A DNA stretch of 64,000 nt from Pseudomonadota bacterium (GCA_020161655.1 JAIUPC010000009.1:1-64000); one strand, 5' to 3'. Positions 45,457 to 54,733 are shown, counted from the stretch's first letter. The notes: generated by a model not told the origin, from the letters alone. Program-made: numbers and translations.

Positions 45457-45663
45457 ATGGAGCTTTACAGCCTCTTGAGGGAATTCGCCGACAGCTGGGC
45501 GCTTCTGGCGCTGCTTCTCGTCTTTCTTGGTGTCGTCGTCTGGGCCTTCCGGCCCGGTTCGCGGCAGATCCATGACGATGCGGCCAGTGTCCCCTTCCGG
45601 AACGAGAAAAGACCCGCCAGCGGCAGCCCCAGGGCCGAGAGGGCGCAGGAGACGTTGAAATGA
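45457..45663 (+). CDS. ccoQ: cbb3-type oxidase subunit IV
   Basis: 68 residues with a single membrane helix ([20 protein letters not shown]) followed by a polar tail. Size, the WAFRPGSR motif after the helix, and position between ccoO and ccoP identify CcoQ, which stabilises the oxidase. Its stop overlaps the ccoP start (ATGA). Confidence 0.93.
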   Translation: MELYSLLREFADSWALLALLLVFLGVVVWAFRPGSRQIHDDAASVPFRNEKRPASGSPRAERAQETLK

Positions 45664-46529
45664 GCAAGCGACCCGTCACCAAGAAGCCCGATCCCGAAAC
45701 CACCGGCCACAATTGGGACGGCATCGAGGAATTCAACAACCCCCTGCCGCGCTGGTGGCTCTGGACCTTCTACGCGACGATCATCTGGGGCATCGCCTAT
45801 ACGATCGCCTATCCGGCCTGGCCCCTCATCACCGGCGCGACGCCGGGTGTGCTGGCGTCGAGCACGCGCGCCGATGTCGCCGCCGAGATCAAGCGCTACG
45901 AGGATGCCAATGCGCCGATCGAGGCCAAGCTTGCGGCGGCCGACCTGACGGCCATCGCCTCGGACCCTGAACTTGCCAACTACACCGCCAATGCGGGTGG
46001 CGCGGTCTTCCGTACCTGGTGCGCGCAGTGCCATGGCTCCGGTGCGGCCGGGGCGAAGGGTTATCCGAACCTTCTGGACAACGACTGGCTCTGGGGTGGC
46101 ACGATCGAGGAAATCCACACGACCGTCGCGCACGGCATCCGCAACACCACCGACGCCGATGCCCGCTATTCCGAGATGCCGAAGTTTGGTGCCGACGAGC
46201 TTCTGGAAAAGGAGCAGATCGACGAGGTCGTGCAATATGTCCTGCAGATCTCCGGTCAGGATCATGATGCGGCCCTCGCCGAAGCCGGCGCCACGGTCTT
46301 CGCCGACAACTGCGCCGCCTGCCATGCCGAGGACGGCACCGGCGACCGGGCGCAGGGCGCGCCGAACCTGACCGATGCGATCTGGCTTTACGGCGGCGAT
46401 CAGGTGGCCCTTACCGACACCGTCACCAATGCCCGCTTCGGCGTGATGCCTTCCTGGCAGGGCCGGCTGAGCGAGGCCGACATCCGCGCCGTGGCCGCCT
46501 GGGTCCACAGCCGTGGTGGCGGCGAATGA
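45660..46529 (+). CDS. ccoP: cbb3-type cytochrome c oxidase subunit III (dihaem cytochrome c)
   Basis: 289 residues: N-terminal CcoP domain with [28 protein letters not shown] and one membrane helix, then two cytochrome c domains with haem motifs CAQCH (~residue 121) and CAACH (~219), and Met ligands in YSEMPKFG and FGVMPSWQG. It receives electrons from soluble or membrane cytochrome c. Last gene of ccoNOQP; two inverted repeats follow. Confidence 0.97.
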   Translation: MSKRPVTKKPDPETTGHNWDGIEEFNNPLPRWWLWTFYATIIWGIAYTIAYPAWPLITGATPGVLASSTRADVAAEIKRYEDANAPIEAKLAAADLTAIASDPELANYTANAGGAVFRTWCAQCHGSGAAGAKGYPNLLDNDWLWGGTIEEIHTTVAHGIRNTTDADARYSEMPKFGADELLEKEQIDEVVQYVLQISGQDHDAALAEAGATVFADNCAACHAEDGTGDRAQGAPNLTDAIWLYGGDQVALTDTVTNARFGVMPSWQGRLSEADIRAVAAWVHSRGGGE

Positions 46530-46541
46530 TCTGAAGAATTC

Positions 46542-46563
46542 GGAGGGGCGGTTACGCCCCTCC
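46542..46563. terminator. hairpin after ccoP
   Basis: GGAGGGGCG and CGCCCCTCC with a GTTA loop form a perfect 9-bp stem, 12 bp past the ccoP stop. No U-run follows on the plus strand, so it may act as an mRNA-stabilising or Rho-assisted 3' structure. Confidence 0.6.
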
Positions 46564-46570
46564 GGGTAGA

Positions 46571-46619
46571 GGCATCGGCACCCCGTCCTGTTCGCGCGTT
46601 TCCTGGGGGTGCCGATGCC
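46571..46619. repeat. long inverted repeat between convergent ccoP and DUF2270 genes
   Basis: GGCATCGGCACCCC (46571-46584) and GGGGTGCCGATGCC (46606-46619) form a perfect 14-bp stem around a 21-nt spacer. It lies between convergent genes and probably helps end transcription in both directions. Confidence 0.7.
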
Positions 46620-46658
46620 GTCTAACCTACCACAGTCCGTGCCGGTTCCACGCGCCGC

Positions 46659-47342
46659 TCACCCCATGGTGGCGGTGCCGCCGCGTTCAAGGATGCGGCG
46701 GTCGTCGACCCGGTTGATCCAGACTGCCAGCGCCACCCAGGACAGGATGTAAAGGGCGCCGATCCCCAGCACCAGTTCGCCCGGCAGCAGGGGGCCGACA
46801 TCTGCGCGCCGGATGAATGTTTCGAGATCGGGCACCGCCGTCGGATGGACGATGAGCTTGCCGACATAGGCGGCCGTCTGGATGAGCAGGATCCAGAGAT
46901 AGTTGCCTCTGACCCGCCGGGCGACCGAGGCGAGGTAGGTCACATGATAGGTTGGATGATCGTAATCCGCCGCGAGGATCGTCGCCCAGTTCTCCTCGGT
47001 ATGCAGGTCGCCATCCCGGAGCATCGGCACGAAGAAGTGCTTCTCAAGCCAGCGCGACCGGGCGCGCCAGACGCTGAAATAGCGGTAGCGCCGGGCCTCG
47101 AGCGCGAGGAAGAGAAGGATCAGGATGCCGACGAGGAGAAGCGGCAGCGGCGAGGCCTCGGGCGAGGAATAGGTGATCGAGAGCGCCACCCCCAGCGTCA
47201 CCACCGACCAGTTCGTCGTCGTGTCGAGCCGGGTTCGCCAGATGGTGGAACGGTAGACCTCGCCCCGGTAAAGGTGTGCGAGCGCGCCGATCTCCGCCGC
47301 TGAGAATTCGCTCGCTTCGCCCGGCTTGCGTTTTTCCGACAT
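46659..47342 (-). CDS. DUF2270 family membrane protein
   Basis: 227 residues from an ATG with GGGAGGAG 7 nt upstream. DUF2270 hallmarks: LAHLYRGEVYRSTIWRTRLDTTTNWSV, EARRYRYFSVWRARSRWLE, and two to four membrane helices (NWSVVTLGVALSITYSS, LLLVGILILLFLALEA, plus two near the C-terminus). Function is unknown. It sits between and opposite to ccoNOQP and ccoGHIS, which suggests but does not show a role linked to the oxidase. Confidence 0.88.
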   Translation of the reverse strand: MSEKRKPGEASEFSAAEIGALAHLYRGEVYRSTIWRTRLDTTTNWSVVTLGVALSITYSSPEASPLPLLLVGILILLFLALEARRYRYFSVWRARSRWLEKHFFVPMLRDGDLHTEENWATILAADYDHPTYHVTYLASVARRVRGNYLWILLIQTAAYVGKLIVHPTAVPDLETFIRRADVGPLLPGELVLGIGALYILSWVALAVWINRVDDRRILERGGTATMG

Positions 47343-47525
47343 GCCCGCTCCTCCCGGCAGACCACGACCGCCGCAGCCGCCCCCGTCTTCATCTGCTGCC
47401 GCGTCGGCGCAGCGGGCAAGGGATTTCTGCGGCAATCACAAAGGCAGCCGCCATGGCTCATGCCCCTTTTTCGGTCGGAGTCACGCTGAGAATCGCTGCT
47501 GTTGCATCCGGCGGCCACCCCTGAC

Positions 47526-47539
47526 TTGATCTGCGTCAA
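47526..47539. promoter_or_regulatory. FNR/FnrL-type site upstream of ccoG
   Basis: TTGAT-CTGC-GTCAA matches the FNR consensus at 9 of 10 positions, 61 bp upstream of the ccoG GTG. It argues against the longer ccoG frame that would begin at 47502. Confidence 0.75.
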
Positions 47540-47600
47540 TGTCCGTTTGCCGTCAGAGGGCCATAACGACAGGGCGAACAGGACGATTGGAGACTGCCCC

Positions 47601-49061
47601 GTGGATGCCTCAGGCCCCCCCGAGCCACAGCTCTATGCTGCGCATGAGCCTATTTTTCCGCGCCGCGTCAAAGGAACATTCCGCAACCTGAAGTGGGTGA
47701 TCATGGCGATCACCCTTGGCATCTATTACATCACGCCGTGGATTCGCTGGGATCGCGGGCCGGGGATGCCCGATCAGGCGGTGCTGGTGGACCTTGGCGA
47801 TCGGCGCTTCTTCTTCTTCATGATCGAGATATGGCCGCACGAGTTCTATTTCGTCGCCGGTCTTCTGATCATGGCGGGCTTGGGGCTTTTCCTCTTCACC
47901 TCGGCACTGGGCCGGGTCTGGTGCGGCTATGCCTGCCCGCAAACGGTCTGGACCGACCTCTACATCCTTGTCGAACGCTGGATCGAGGGCGACCGCAATG
48001 CCCGCGTCCGGCTCTGGAACGAACGCTGGTCCTTGCGCAAGGCGCGGCTGCGTCTGGTCAAGTGGACGGTCTGGCTTCTGATCGGCCTCGCCACCGGCGG
48101 GGCCTGGATCTTTTACTTCACCGACGCGCCGACGCTTCTCTCTGACCTTGTCCACGGCACGGCGCATCCGGTCGCCTATATCACCATGGCCTTCCTGACG
48201 CTGACCACCTTCTTCTTCGGCGGCTTCGCGCGGGAACAGATCTGCATCTACGCCTGCCCCTGGCCGCGCATCCAGGCCGCGATGATGGACGAGGATACGC
48301 TGACCGTCGCCTACCGCGAATGGCGGGGCGAGCCGCGCGGCAAGCTCGCGAAGGACGAGCCGACGAAATCCGACGGCGGCGACAAGGGCGACTGCATCGA
48401 CTGCATGGCCTGCGTCAACGTCTGCCCGATGGGGATCGACATCCGCAACGGCCAGCAGATGGAATGCATCACCTGCGCGCTCTGCATCGACGCCTGCGAC
48501 GATGTGATGGACAGGATCGGCAAGCCTCGCGGGTTGATCGACTACATGGCGCTGAAGGACGAGGCGGCCGAGCGCGCCGGCGCGAAGCCCAAGCCCCTGA
48601 TGAAGCATGTTCTGAGGCCGCGCACGCTGCTTTACTTCACCCTCTGGGCCGGATTCGGCCTTGGCATGGTCGTCGCCCTTTTCCTGCGCTCGCCCGTCGA
48701 TCTCAACGTCTCGCCGATCCGCAACCCGGTCTATGTGCTTCTCGCCGACGGCTCGATCCGCAACACCTACGAGGTGCGCATCCGCAACAAACAGCCGGGC
48801 GCGCGCAGCTTTGAACTGACTGCCACCGTGCCCGGCCCCGATGGCAATCCGGTCGCGCTGCCCTTGACGCTTGAGAATGTCGTCGGCACCGTTGTCGACG
48901 CGGCCGCCGACGAAACCCTGACCCAGCGGGTCTATGTCACCGCGCCGCCGGACAGCCCGCTTGCCGCCGGCGCCCTGACCGACATCACGATCTGGCTCCA
49001 GGACGTGAACGGGGCAGACCGCGCCAGCAAGGGCACCGTCTTCACCGGGAAGGAAGGCTGA
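47601..49061 (+). CDS. ccoG: cytochrome c oxidase accessory protein CcoG (FixG/RdxA)
   Basis: 486 residues from a GTG with GGAG 8 nt upstream and the FNR site ahead of it. Five or so membrane helices, the RVWCGYACPQTVWTDLY signature, two 4Fe-4S ferredoxin motifs (CIDCMACVNVCP and CITCALCIDAC), and a C-terminal Ig-like FixG domain after the last helix. CcoG is a cupric reductase that supplies reduced copper for cbb3 assembly. First gene of ccoGHIS. Confidence 0.95.
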   Translation: MDASGPPEPQLYAAHEPIFPRRVKGTFRNLKWVIMAITLGIYYITPWIRWDRGPGMPDQAVLVDLGDRRFFFFMIEIWPHEFYFVAGLLIMAGLGLFLFTSALGRVWCGYACPQTVWTDLYILVERWIEGDRNARVRLWNERWSLRKARLRLVKWTVWLLIGLATGGAWIFYFTDAPTLLSDLVHGTAHPVAYITMAFLTLTTFFFGGFAREQICIYACPWPRIQAAMMDEDTLTVAYREWRGEPRGKLAKDEPTKSDGGDKGDCIDCMACVNVCPMGIDIRNGQQMECITCALCIDACDDVMDRIGKPRGLIDYMALKDEAAERAGAKPKPLMKHVLRPRTLLYFTLWAGFGLGMVVALFLRSPVDLNVSPIRNPVYVLLADGSIRNTYEVRIRNKQPGARSFELTATVPGPDGNPVALPLTLENVVGTVVDAAADETLTQRVYVTAPPDSPLAAGALTDITIWLQDVNGADRASKGTVFTGKEG

Positions 49062-49062
49062 G

Positions 49063-49518
49063 ATGGCAAGGGAACTGACTGGCGGCAAGGTCCTCGCGAT
49101 CACCGTTTCCGCTTTCGCGGTCATCATCGGCGTCAACGTGGTGCTGGCGGTCATGGCCGTCAGCACCTTCCCCGGACTTGAGGTGAAGAATTCCTACGTT
49201 GCCTCGCAGGTTTTCGACGCCGAGCGGAAGGCACAGCAGGCGCTCGGCTGGACGCTGACCGAAAGCCACGAAGGCGGGGAACTGCGTCTGGCCTTCCGCG
49301 ACCGTGACGGGCTGCCGGTCGAAGTTGACCGCCTTTCGGCGGTTGTCGGGCGCGCGACCCAGGCGACCGAGGATATCCGGCCCGATTTCGTGTACCGGAA
49401 CGGCGACTATGTGGCACAGGTGCCGCTCGCTCCCGGCAAGTGGATGATCCTTCTCGAGGCCTTCGCGAAGGATGGCACCCGCTTCCACCAGCGGCTTGAT
49501 CTCTTCGTGGCGGGCTGA
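49063..49518 (+). CDS. ccoH: FixH/CcoH family protein
   Basis: 151 residues: a single N-terminal membrane helix (VLAITVSAFAVIIGVNVVLAVMAV) with the GGKVL and FPGLEVKNSYVASQVFD motifs of FixH, then a periplasmic beta domain ending in GKWMILLEAFAKDGTRFHQR. It is required for cbb3 maturation. It starts 1 bp after ccoG and its stop overlaps ccoI (TGATG). Confidence 0.93.
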   Translation: MARELTGGKVLAITVSAFAVIIGVNVVLAVMAVSTFPGLEVKNSYVASQVFDAERKAQQALGWTLTESHEGGELRLAFRDRDGLPVEVDRLSAVVGRATQATEDIRPDFVYRNGDYVAQVPLAPGKWMILLEAFAKDGTRFHQRLDLFVAG

Positions 49519-51701
49519 TGTCCACGCTTGCGACAAACATCTCGGCCTGTCCGGCCTGCGTCGCGGCCCCGGTGGCCGAAACCATCGCGGCACGGCGGGC
49601 GGAGCGCGAGGCGGGGATCGTCCTGTCGCTGCCGACGGCCCATTGCGCCGCCTGCATCTCTGACGTCGAACGGGCACTGAACACGGTGCCGGGCGTCCGT
49701 TCGGCGCGGGTGAACCTCACGCAAAAGCGGGTCTCGGTCGCGGCGCTGCCCTCGGTCGGCGCGGAGGAACTGGTCGCCCGCCTCGCCGCCATCGGCTATC
49801 CGGCGCATGAACTTGATCCCGGCCTTCTTTCCACGACTGCAACCGACCGGCAGGGCCGCGATCTCCTGATGCGGCTCGGCGTGGCGGGCTTTTCCATGAT
49901 GAACATCATGCTTCTGTCCTTCGCCGTCTGGTCGGGGGCAGAGGCCGCGACGCGCGATCTTTTCCACTGGATTTCGGCGGCCATCGCGCTGCCGACCCTC
50001 GCATTTTCCGGCCAGCCCTTCTTCAAATCCGCCTGGGCTTCGATCAGGGCGCGGCGGCTTGGCATGGATGTGCCGATCTCGCTGGCGCTGATCCTGTCCT
50101 CGGCGATCTCGCTGTTCGAGACGTTCGAGGGCGGCGAGCATGCCTATTTCGACGCCGCTGTGTCCTTGTGCTTCTTCCTTCTGGCCGGGCGCTATCTCGA
50201 CTACCGCAGCCGCGCCGCCGCGCGTTCGGCAGCGGAAGAATTGGCCGCGCTGGAAGTGCCGCGCGCCACCCGCCTTGGCCCTGAAGGCGAGGCGATCGTC
50301 CCCATCGTCGACCTCGCGCCGGGCGACCTCGTGCTGGTGCGTCCCGGCGGGCGGATGCCGGTCGATGGCGTGGTCACGGAGGGGGCCTCCGAGATCGACC
50401 GTTCGCTCCTGACCGGGGAGACATTGCCGCTTTATGCCGGGCCGGGGAGCGTGGTCAGCGCCGGCGAGGTGAACCTGACCGGCCCCCTGACGCTGCGGGT
50501 CACGGCGGCGGGGCGCGACTCCTCGCTCCACCGCATGGCCGAACTTGTCGCCGTCGCCGAGACTGCGCGCACGCGCTACACCTCGCTCGCCGACCGGATG
50601 GCGCGGGGCTATTCGCCTTCGGTCCATATCCTCGCGCTGTCGTCGTTCCTTGTCTGGCTCTATCTCACCGGCGACCTCAGGCTCGCCGTCAATATCGCCG
50701 CCGCGGTTCTCATCATCACCTGCCCCTGCGCGCTGGCGCTGGCCGTGCCGGCGGTCGTCACCTCCGCTTCGGGAAAGCTCTTCCGCAAGGGCTTCCTCGT
50801 CAAGGACGGCACCGCGCTCGAACGGCTGGCCGAGGTTGATACGGTCGTCTTCGACAAGACCGGCACGCTGACGCTTGGCGCGCCGGCACCGCTTGGCCTT
50901 GACGGGCATCACGCGCGTGATCTGGCGGTTGCCGCAGGACTTGCCGCCGCTTCGGGCCATCCCTTGTCGCGGGCGCTTTCAGTTGCGCTGAGGGACATGG
51001 CGATTGCCCCGGCGACCATCGAGGACCTGCGCGAAGTGCCAGGCTACGGTGTCGAGGGGCGCTGGCAGGGCAGCCTTGTGCGGCTTGGCCGCGCCGAGTG
51101 GCTTGGCGCCAAGCTTGTCGAGGAAACCGCGACCTTCCTCAGGATCGGTGCTGCCGACCCGATTGCCTTCCGCTTCAGCGACAGCCCACGCATCGGCGCG
51201 GCGGCTGCGGTCGCCGCGCTGCAACAGGCTGGAAAGCGCGTGCTCCTGATCTCCGGCGATGCCGAGGCGCCGGTGGCGCGCCTTGCCGCCGAACTGGGCC
51301 TGACTGAATGGCAGGCGCAGGCCCTGCCGCAGGAAAAGGCTGCCAAGGTCACGGCGATGCAGGCGGAAGGCCGCAAGGTGCTGATGGTCGGCGACGGCCT
51401 GAACGACACTGCGGCCCTGGCCTCCGCCCATGTCTCGATCTCGCCGGCCTCGGCCCTCGATGCTGCCCGCGTCGCTTCCGACATCGTGCTTCTGGGGCAA
51501 GACCTTTCGCCTTTGCCCGATGCGCTCAGGATCGCGGTGCAGGCGCGGCGGCGGATCAAGCAGAACTTCGCCCTGTCGCTCGCCTATAACGCCGTCGCGG
51601 TGCCGGTGGCGCTCGTGGGCCTCGCCACACCCTTGATCGCGGCGCTGGCCATGTCGACTTCATCAGTGACGGTTTCACTCAACGCCCTCAGGCTGAAATA
51701 G
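49518..51701 (+). CDS. ccoI: copper-translocating P1B-type ATPase for cbb3 oxidase assembly
   Basis: 727 residues. An N-terminal Cys motif (ACPAC) and HMA-like domain with HCAAC, eight membrane helices, the ion-site CPCALALAVPA, phosphorylation motif DKTGTLTLG, SGHPLSRA and hinge GDGLNDTAAL. The CcoI/FixI subgroup exports copper into the periplasm or membrane for insertion into CcoN. Overlap with ccoH and position before ccoS support this over a detoxifying CopA. Confidence 0.95.
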   Translation: MSTLATNISACPACVAAPVAETIAARRAEREAGIVLSLPTAHCAACISDVERALNTVPGVRSARVNLTQKRVSVAALPSVGAEELVARLAAIGYPAHELDPGLLSTTATDRQGRDLLMRLGVAGFSMMNIMLLSFAVWSGAEAATRDLFHWISAAIALPTLAFSGQPFFKSAWASIRARRLGMDVPISLALILSSAISLFETFEGGEHAYFDAAVSLCFFLLAGRYLDYRSRAAARSAAEELAALEVPRATRLGPEGEAIVPIVDLAPGDLVLVRPGGRMPVDGVVTEGASEIDRSLLTGETLPLYAGPGSVVSAGEVNLTGPLTLRVTAAGRDSSLHRMAELVAVAETARTRYTSLADRMARGYSPSVHILALSSFLVWLYLTGDLRLAVNIAAAVLIITCPCALALAVPAVVTSASGKLFRKGFLVKDGTALERLAEVDTVVFDKTGTLTLGAPAPLGLDGHHARDLAVAAGLAAASGHPLSRALSVALRDMAIAPATIEDLREVPGYGVEGRWQGSLVRLGRAEWLGAKLVEETATFLRIGAADPIAFRFSDSPRIGAAAAVAALQQAGKRVLLISGDAEAPVARLAAELGLTEWQAQALPQEKAAKVTAMQAEGRKVLMVGDGLNDTAALASAHVSISPASALDAARVASDIVLLGQDLSPLPDALRIAVQARRRIKQNFALSLAYNAVAVPVALVGLATPLIAALAMSTSSVTVSLNALRLK

Positions 51702-51713
51702 GGGAGGGGCGCC

Positions 51714-51872
51714 ATGGAGATGCTCGTCTACCTGATCCCGATCTCGCTCATCCTGGGCGGGATCGGTCTTGCCGCCTTCATCTGGTCGCTCAGGAACAAC
51801 CAGTATGACGACCCCGATGGCGACGGGCAGCGCATTCTCAGGAAGGACTGGGACGACCGGCCGAAGCCGTGA
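51714..51872 (+). CDS. ccoS: cbb3-type oxidase assembly protein CcoS
   Basis: 52 residues from an ATG preceded by GGGGAGGGG. It starts MEMLVYLIPISLILG with one membrane helix and continues WSLRNNQYDDPDGDGQRI, the CcoS signature (Asn/Gln then Tyr-Asp-Asp), ending in a charged tail. CcoS is needed for cofactor insertion into the oxidase. It ends the ccoGHIS operon, 6 bp from the convergent carboxypeptidase stop. Confidence 0.95.
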   Translation: MEMLVYLIPISLILGGIGLAAFIWSLRNNQYDDPDGDGQRILRKDWDDRPKP

Positions 51873-51878
51873 CCGGCC

Positions 51879-53840
51879 TTATGGCCCGACTACGGCGCAT
51901 TCGGTCTGACGCGCCGCCAGCCTGCGGCAGGCAAGCTCGGCCATCTCCTCGGTCATGCCGACGAAGTTCGCGTCGAACCCGCCTTTGCGCGGCACTACCT
52001 TGCGCAGCGACTCGTCAAGCGTGTTCATCTCGATCAGCGCGGTCTGCAGAAGCATCCGCTCGGCCGCATAGCGCGAGTTGAAGTTGCCGACATTGATCGC
52101 CCATTGCCGCCCGCCCGAGGTCGAAACCCGGGTGACGACTTCCAGCGGCGCTTCCGGCGCCGGTTCAGTGGCGGGCGCTGCGGCGAGCACGACCTCAACC
52201 GGGCGCGCGCGCGGGGCAGGGGTCTGGCCTGCTTCGGGCGCGGCGATGACGACGGTTTCTTCGGCTGCGGGCGCCACTTTGGCGGCGTCAATTGCGCTCG
52301 CGTCGGTCTGGTCGGCGCTCGGTTCGCTCACGGCTTCGGGCAGCGGTGCCGAAGCGACGACGATCGGGTCCGAGGCGGCGGGCGCTTCGTCGGCAAGCGG
52401 CGAGGGCTTCGGCGCGACAGCGGCAAAGGCGACGGCAGTGCCCTCCGGCACCTCTGCGAGTTCAGCCGCCGCACCCTGCAAGCCGAGCGTTTCGGGCTGC
52501 GGGGCGGTGGATTGCGTGAAGACCGGGCCGGTTTCGGGCAGCGGCGCCGCCTCGGCCACGGTGATGGCTTCGGCGGCAGGTGCCTCGGCGGTGTTTTCGG
52601 CGACGGCGACCGCTTCCGGTTCTTCGGTGGTCTCCTCCGCGAGCGCCGGTTCGGGAGTAGTCCCCAGCGTTTCCTGTGCCTCGGCCAAGGCGGCGGCGAT
52701 ATCGTCCTGCATCGAGGCGAGGAGCATGTCGTCCACCTCCTCGGCGGGTTCCGCTGCGGGTTCTTCGGCGGGCTTGGCGCCCGGCAGCGGTCGCATGCGC
52801 GGGCGCAGGCTCTTTTCGACAGCGACGTTAATCCGCAGTGTCTTGCCCGCAGCAACGCCGCTGGCGAGCGCCGCCGCAACGGCGCCGTCGCTGTCGAAGG
52901 CCGGATCGTCCGAGGTCACGTCGGCCGCCGGGCCTGCATCCGCCAGAAGATCTTCGGGCTCGGGCGCGACATAGGCGGGCCGCGCCGGCTTTTGCACGGT
53001 CGCGCGGTTCGGCGACTTGCCGAAGCCCATGTCGAGAAGTTGCACCATCCGCGCGTTGCGCTGGGCGGTCGACTGGCCACCGAAGAGCGAGGCCACGATG
53101 CGCTTGTTGCCGCGCTGCGCCGAAGCGACAAGGTTGAAGCCTGCCGCCACGGTGTAGCCGGTCTTGATGCCGTCTGCGCCCTCGTAGGAATCAAGGAACC
53201 GGCGGTTGGTGGAGTTCACCTGCGCGATCCCGGCATCGGCAGAGCGGCGGGAGAAGATGTTGTAATACTGGGGGTAGTCGTAGAAGAGATGCCGCCCGAG
53301 CACCGCCATGTCGCGCGCCGTGGACAGGTGCCCCTTGGCGGTCAGGCCGTTGGCATTGGCAAAGGTCGAACGGGTCATGCCAAGCGCCCTCGCGGTACGG
53401 GTCATGCGCTTGGCAAAGGCGGGTTCGGACCCTTCGATGGCCTCGCCGATGGCGGTCGCGGCGTCGTTGGCCGACTTGATCGCCGCGGCGCGGATCAGGT
53501 AGCGGAGCGCGATGGTCTGACCGGCCCGCAGCCCCAGCTTGGACGGCGGCTGTGACGCCGCGTGGCGGGAGATCGTCACCCGGCTGTCGAGCGAGATCTC
53601 GCCACGCTCGATCGCCTCGAAAGCGATGTAGAGCGTCATCATCTTGGTGAGCGAGGCGGGATGAAGCTTGGTGTCGGCATTCTCGGACCGCAGCACCTCG
53701 CCGGTGCGCATGTCCATCACGAGGTCGGCATAGGGTGCCGAAAGCGCCACTACGGGCGCCAGAAGCAGCATTGCTATCACTGCCAGACACGTGCCAATGC
53801 GAAAAGCGCACTGCCCCGGACAAGTCAAAACCTGTCTCAC
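51879..53840 (-). CDS. D-alanyl-D-alanine carboxypeptidase (S11) with SPOR domain
   Basis: 653 residues from a GTG with AGGA upstream. Signal peptide (CLAVIAMLLLAPVVALSA), then a penicillin-binding S11 domain with SLTK (acylating Ser, residues ~64-67), SAN (~123-125) and KTG (~226). Residues ~290-570 are a very long Ala/Glu/Pro-rich linker without membrane helices. The last ~75 residues are a SPOR domain (WAINVGNFNSRYAAERMLLQTAL) that binds denuded glycan at septa. It trims the terminal D-Ala of pentapeptides. The linker is far longer than usual and replaces the PBP5 C-terminal anchor. Confidence 0.92.
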   Translation of the reverse strand: MRQVLTCPGQCAFRIGTCLAVIAMLLLAPVVALSAPYADLVMDMRTGEVLRSENADTKLHPASLTKMMTLYIAFEAIERGEISLDSRVTISRHAASQPPSKLGLRAGQTIALRYLIRAAAIKSANDAATAIGEAIEGSEPAFAKRMTRTARALGMTRSTFANANGLTAKGHLSTARDMAVLGRHLFYDYPQYYNIFSRRSADAGIAQVNSTNRRFLDSYEGADGIKTGYTVAAGFNLVASAQRGNKRIVASLFGGQSTAQRNARMVQLLDMGFGKSPNRATVQKPARPAYVAPEPEDLLADAGPAADVTSDDPAFDSDGAVAAALASGVAAGKTLRINVAVEKSLRPRMRPLPGAKPAEEPAAEPAEEVDDMLLASMQDDIAAALAEAQETLGTTPEPALAEETTEEPEAVAVAENTAEAPAAEAITVAEAAPLPETGPVFTQSTAPQPETLGLQGAAAELAEVPEGTAVAFAAVAPKPSPLADEAPAASDPIVVASAPLPEAVSEPSADQTDASAIDAAKVAPAAEETVVIAAPEAGQTPAPRARPVEVVLAAAPATEPAPEAPLEVVTRVSTSGGRQWAINVGNFNSRYAAERMLLQTALIEMNTLDESLRKVVPRKGGFDANFVGMTEEMAELACRRLAARQTECAVVGP

Positions 53841-54025
53841 CTTGTTCCTGCCTCTTTACCCCGATCTTTGCGCCGGGGCCTGCTGATTTGCCGGAACGAT
53901 AGCACAGCGGCTCCGGGACGAAAACCGCCTGATTTGAAAACAGTTAGACCGTGTTCTTACAGCAAGGATGGGGTGTGTTGCGCTACATCTTGTGGTGGTG
54001 CTGGCGCCCTCCCACAACACTCGCC
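53841..54025. other. intergenic region upstream of the carboxypeptidase
   Basis: 185 bp carrying the promoter of the carboxypeptidase gene and the end of the HAD gene. No RNA gene or strong repeat was recognised; a short plus-strand frame from 53951 looks non-coding (Trp-rich, no ribosome site). Confidence 0.3.
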
Positions 54026-54733
54026 TTACCCTTCCGCCTCGATTGCCCCGATCAGCCCCGGCAGCGCGCCAAGATCATTGATCGTACGGAAACGCGGTTC
54101 GGCCTCAGGCGCGGTTTCGTGCTCAAGCGCCCAGGTCAGGTCATGCGGTACATGGATGCCCCAGCCGCCGAGCGCCAGAATTGGCAGCACATCGGATTTC
54201 AAGGAGTTGCCGACCATCATCGCCGCGTCCGGTGCCACGCCGAGGCGGCGGAAGATGCCGGCATAGACCGGCGCGGTCTTGTCCGAGACGATCTCCACCG
54301 CGTCGAAGATCTCGCCAAGACCCGATTGGGCGACCTTGCGCTCTTGATCAAGAAGATCGCCCTTGGTGATAACGAAAAGCCGGTGGCGGCCCTTCAGCGC
54401 CTCGACGGTTTCGCGGGCATGGGGCAGAAGCTCGATCGGATGGGCCAGCATCTCGCGCCCCGCCGCGACAAGTTCGCCGATGACATGGCCGGGCACGCGG
54501 TTTTCCGTCACCTCCAGCGCGGTCTCGATCATCGAGAGGGTGAAGCCCTTGATGCCGTAGCCATAGCGCCCGATATTCCGCCGCTCGGCCGCAAGTAGCC
54601 GCTCTTCCAGATGATCGCGCCCGGCGTAGTCGGCCAGAAGGCCGGTAAAATGGTCATGCGTCAGGCGAAAGAAACGCTCGTTGTGCCAGAGCGTATCGTC
54701 GGCATCGAAGGCGATGGCTGAAAGCGCGGGCAT
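54026..54733 (-). CDS. HAD-superfamily hydrolase
   Basis: 235 residues with HAD motif I FDADDTLW (nucleophile Asp and general acid Asp), motif II FVITKGD, a Lys in IVSDKTAPVYAGIF, and motif III MVGNSLKSDVLPI. A helical cap lies at ~30-95. It is a cytoplasmic phosphatase-like enzyme of unknown substrate, similar to YjjG/2-haloacid-dehalogenase-like members. The start was set at MPALSAIAFD because motif I follows; a huge upstream frame is antisense to clpS and the methyltransferase. Divergent from clpS. Confidence 0.85.
   Translation of the reverse strand: MPALSAIAFDADDTLWHNERFFRLTHDHFTGLLADYAGRDHLEERLLAAERRNIGRYGYGIKGFTLSMIETALEVTENRVPGHVIGELVAAGREMLAHPIELLPHARETVEALKGRHRLFVITKGDLLDQERKVAQSGLGEIFDAVEIVSDKTAPVYAGIFRRLGVAPDAAMMVGNSLKSDVLPILALGGWGIHVPHDLTWALEHETAPEAEPRFRTINDLGALPGLIGAIEAEG

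Noticed and set aside
43540-45573. 677-codon minus-strand frame opposite ccoNOQ
   Set aside because: His/Arg/Asp-rich composition without any family motif; it is the codon-bias shadow of ccoNOQ.
51714-51872. Gap between ccoI and the carboxypeptidase as empty intergenic DNA
   Set aside because: It encodes the 52-residue CcoS, too short for many ORF cut-offs but with a clear family signature.
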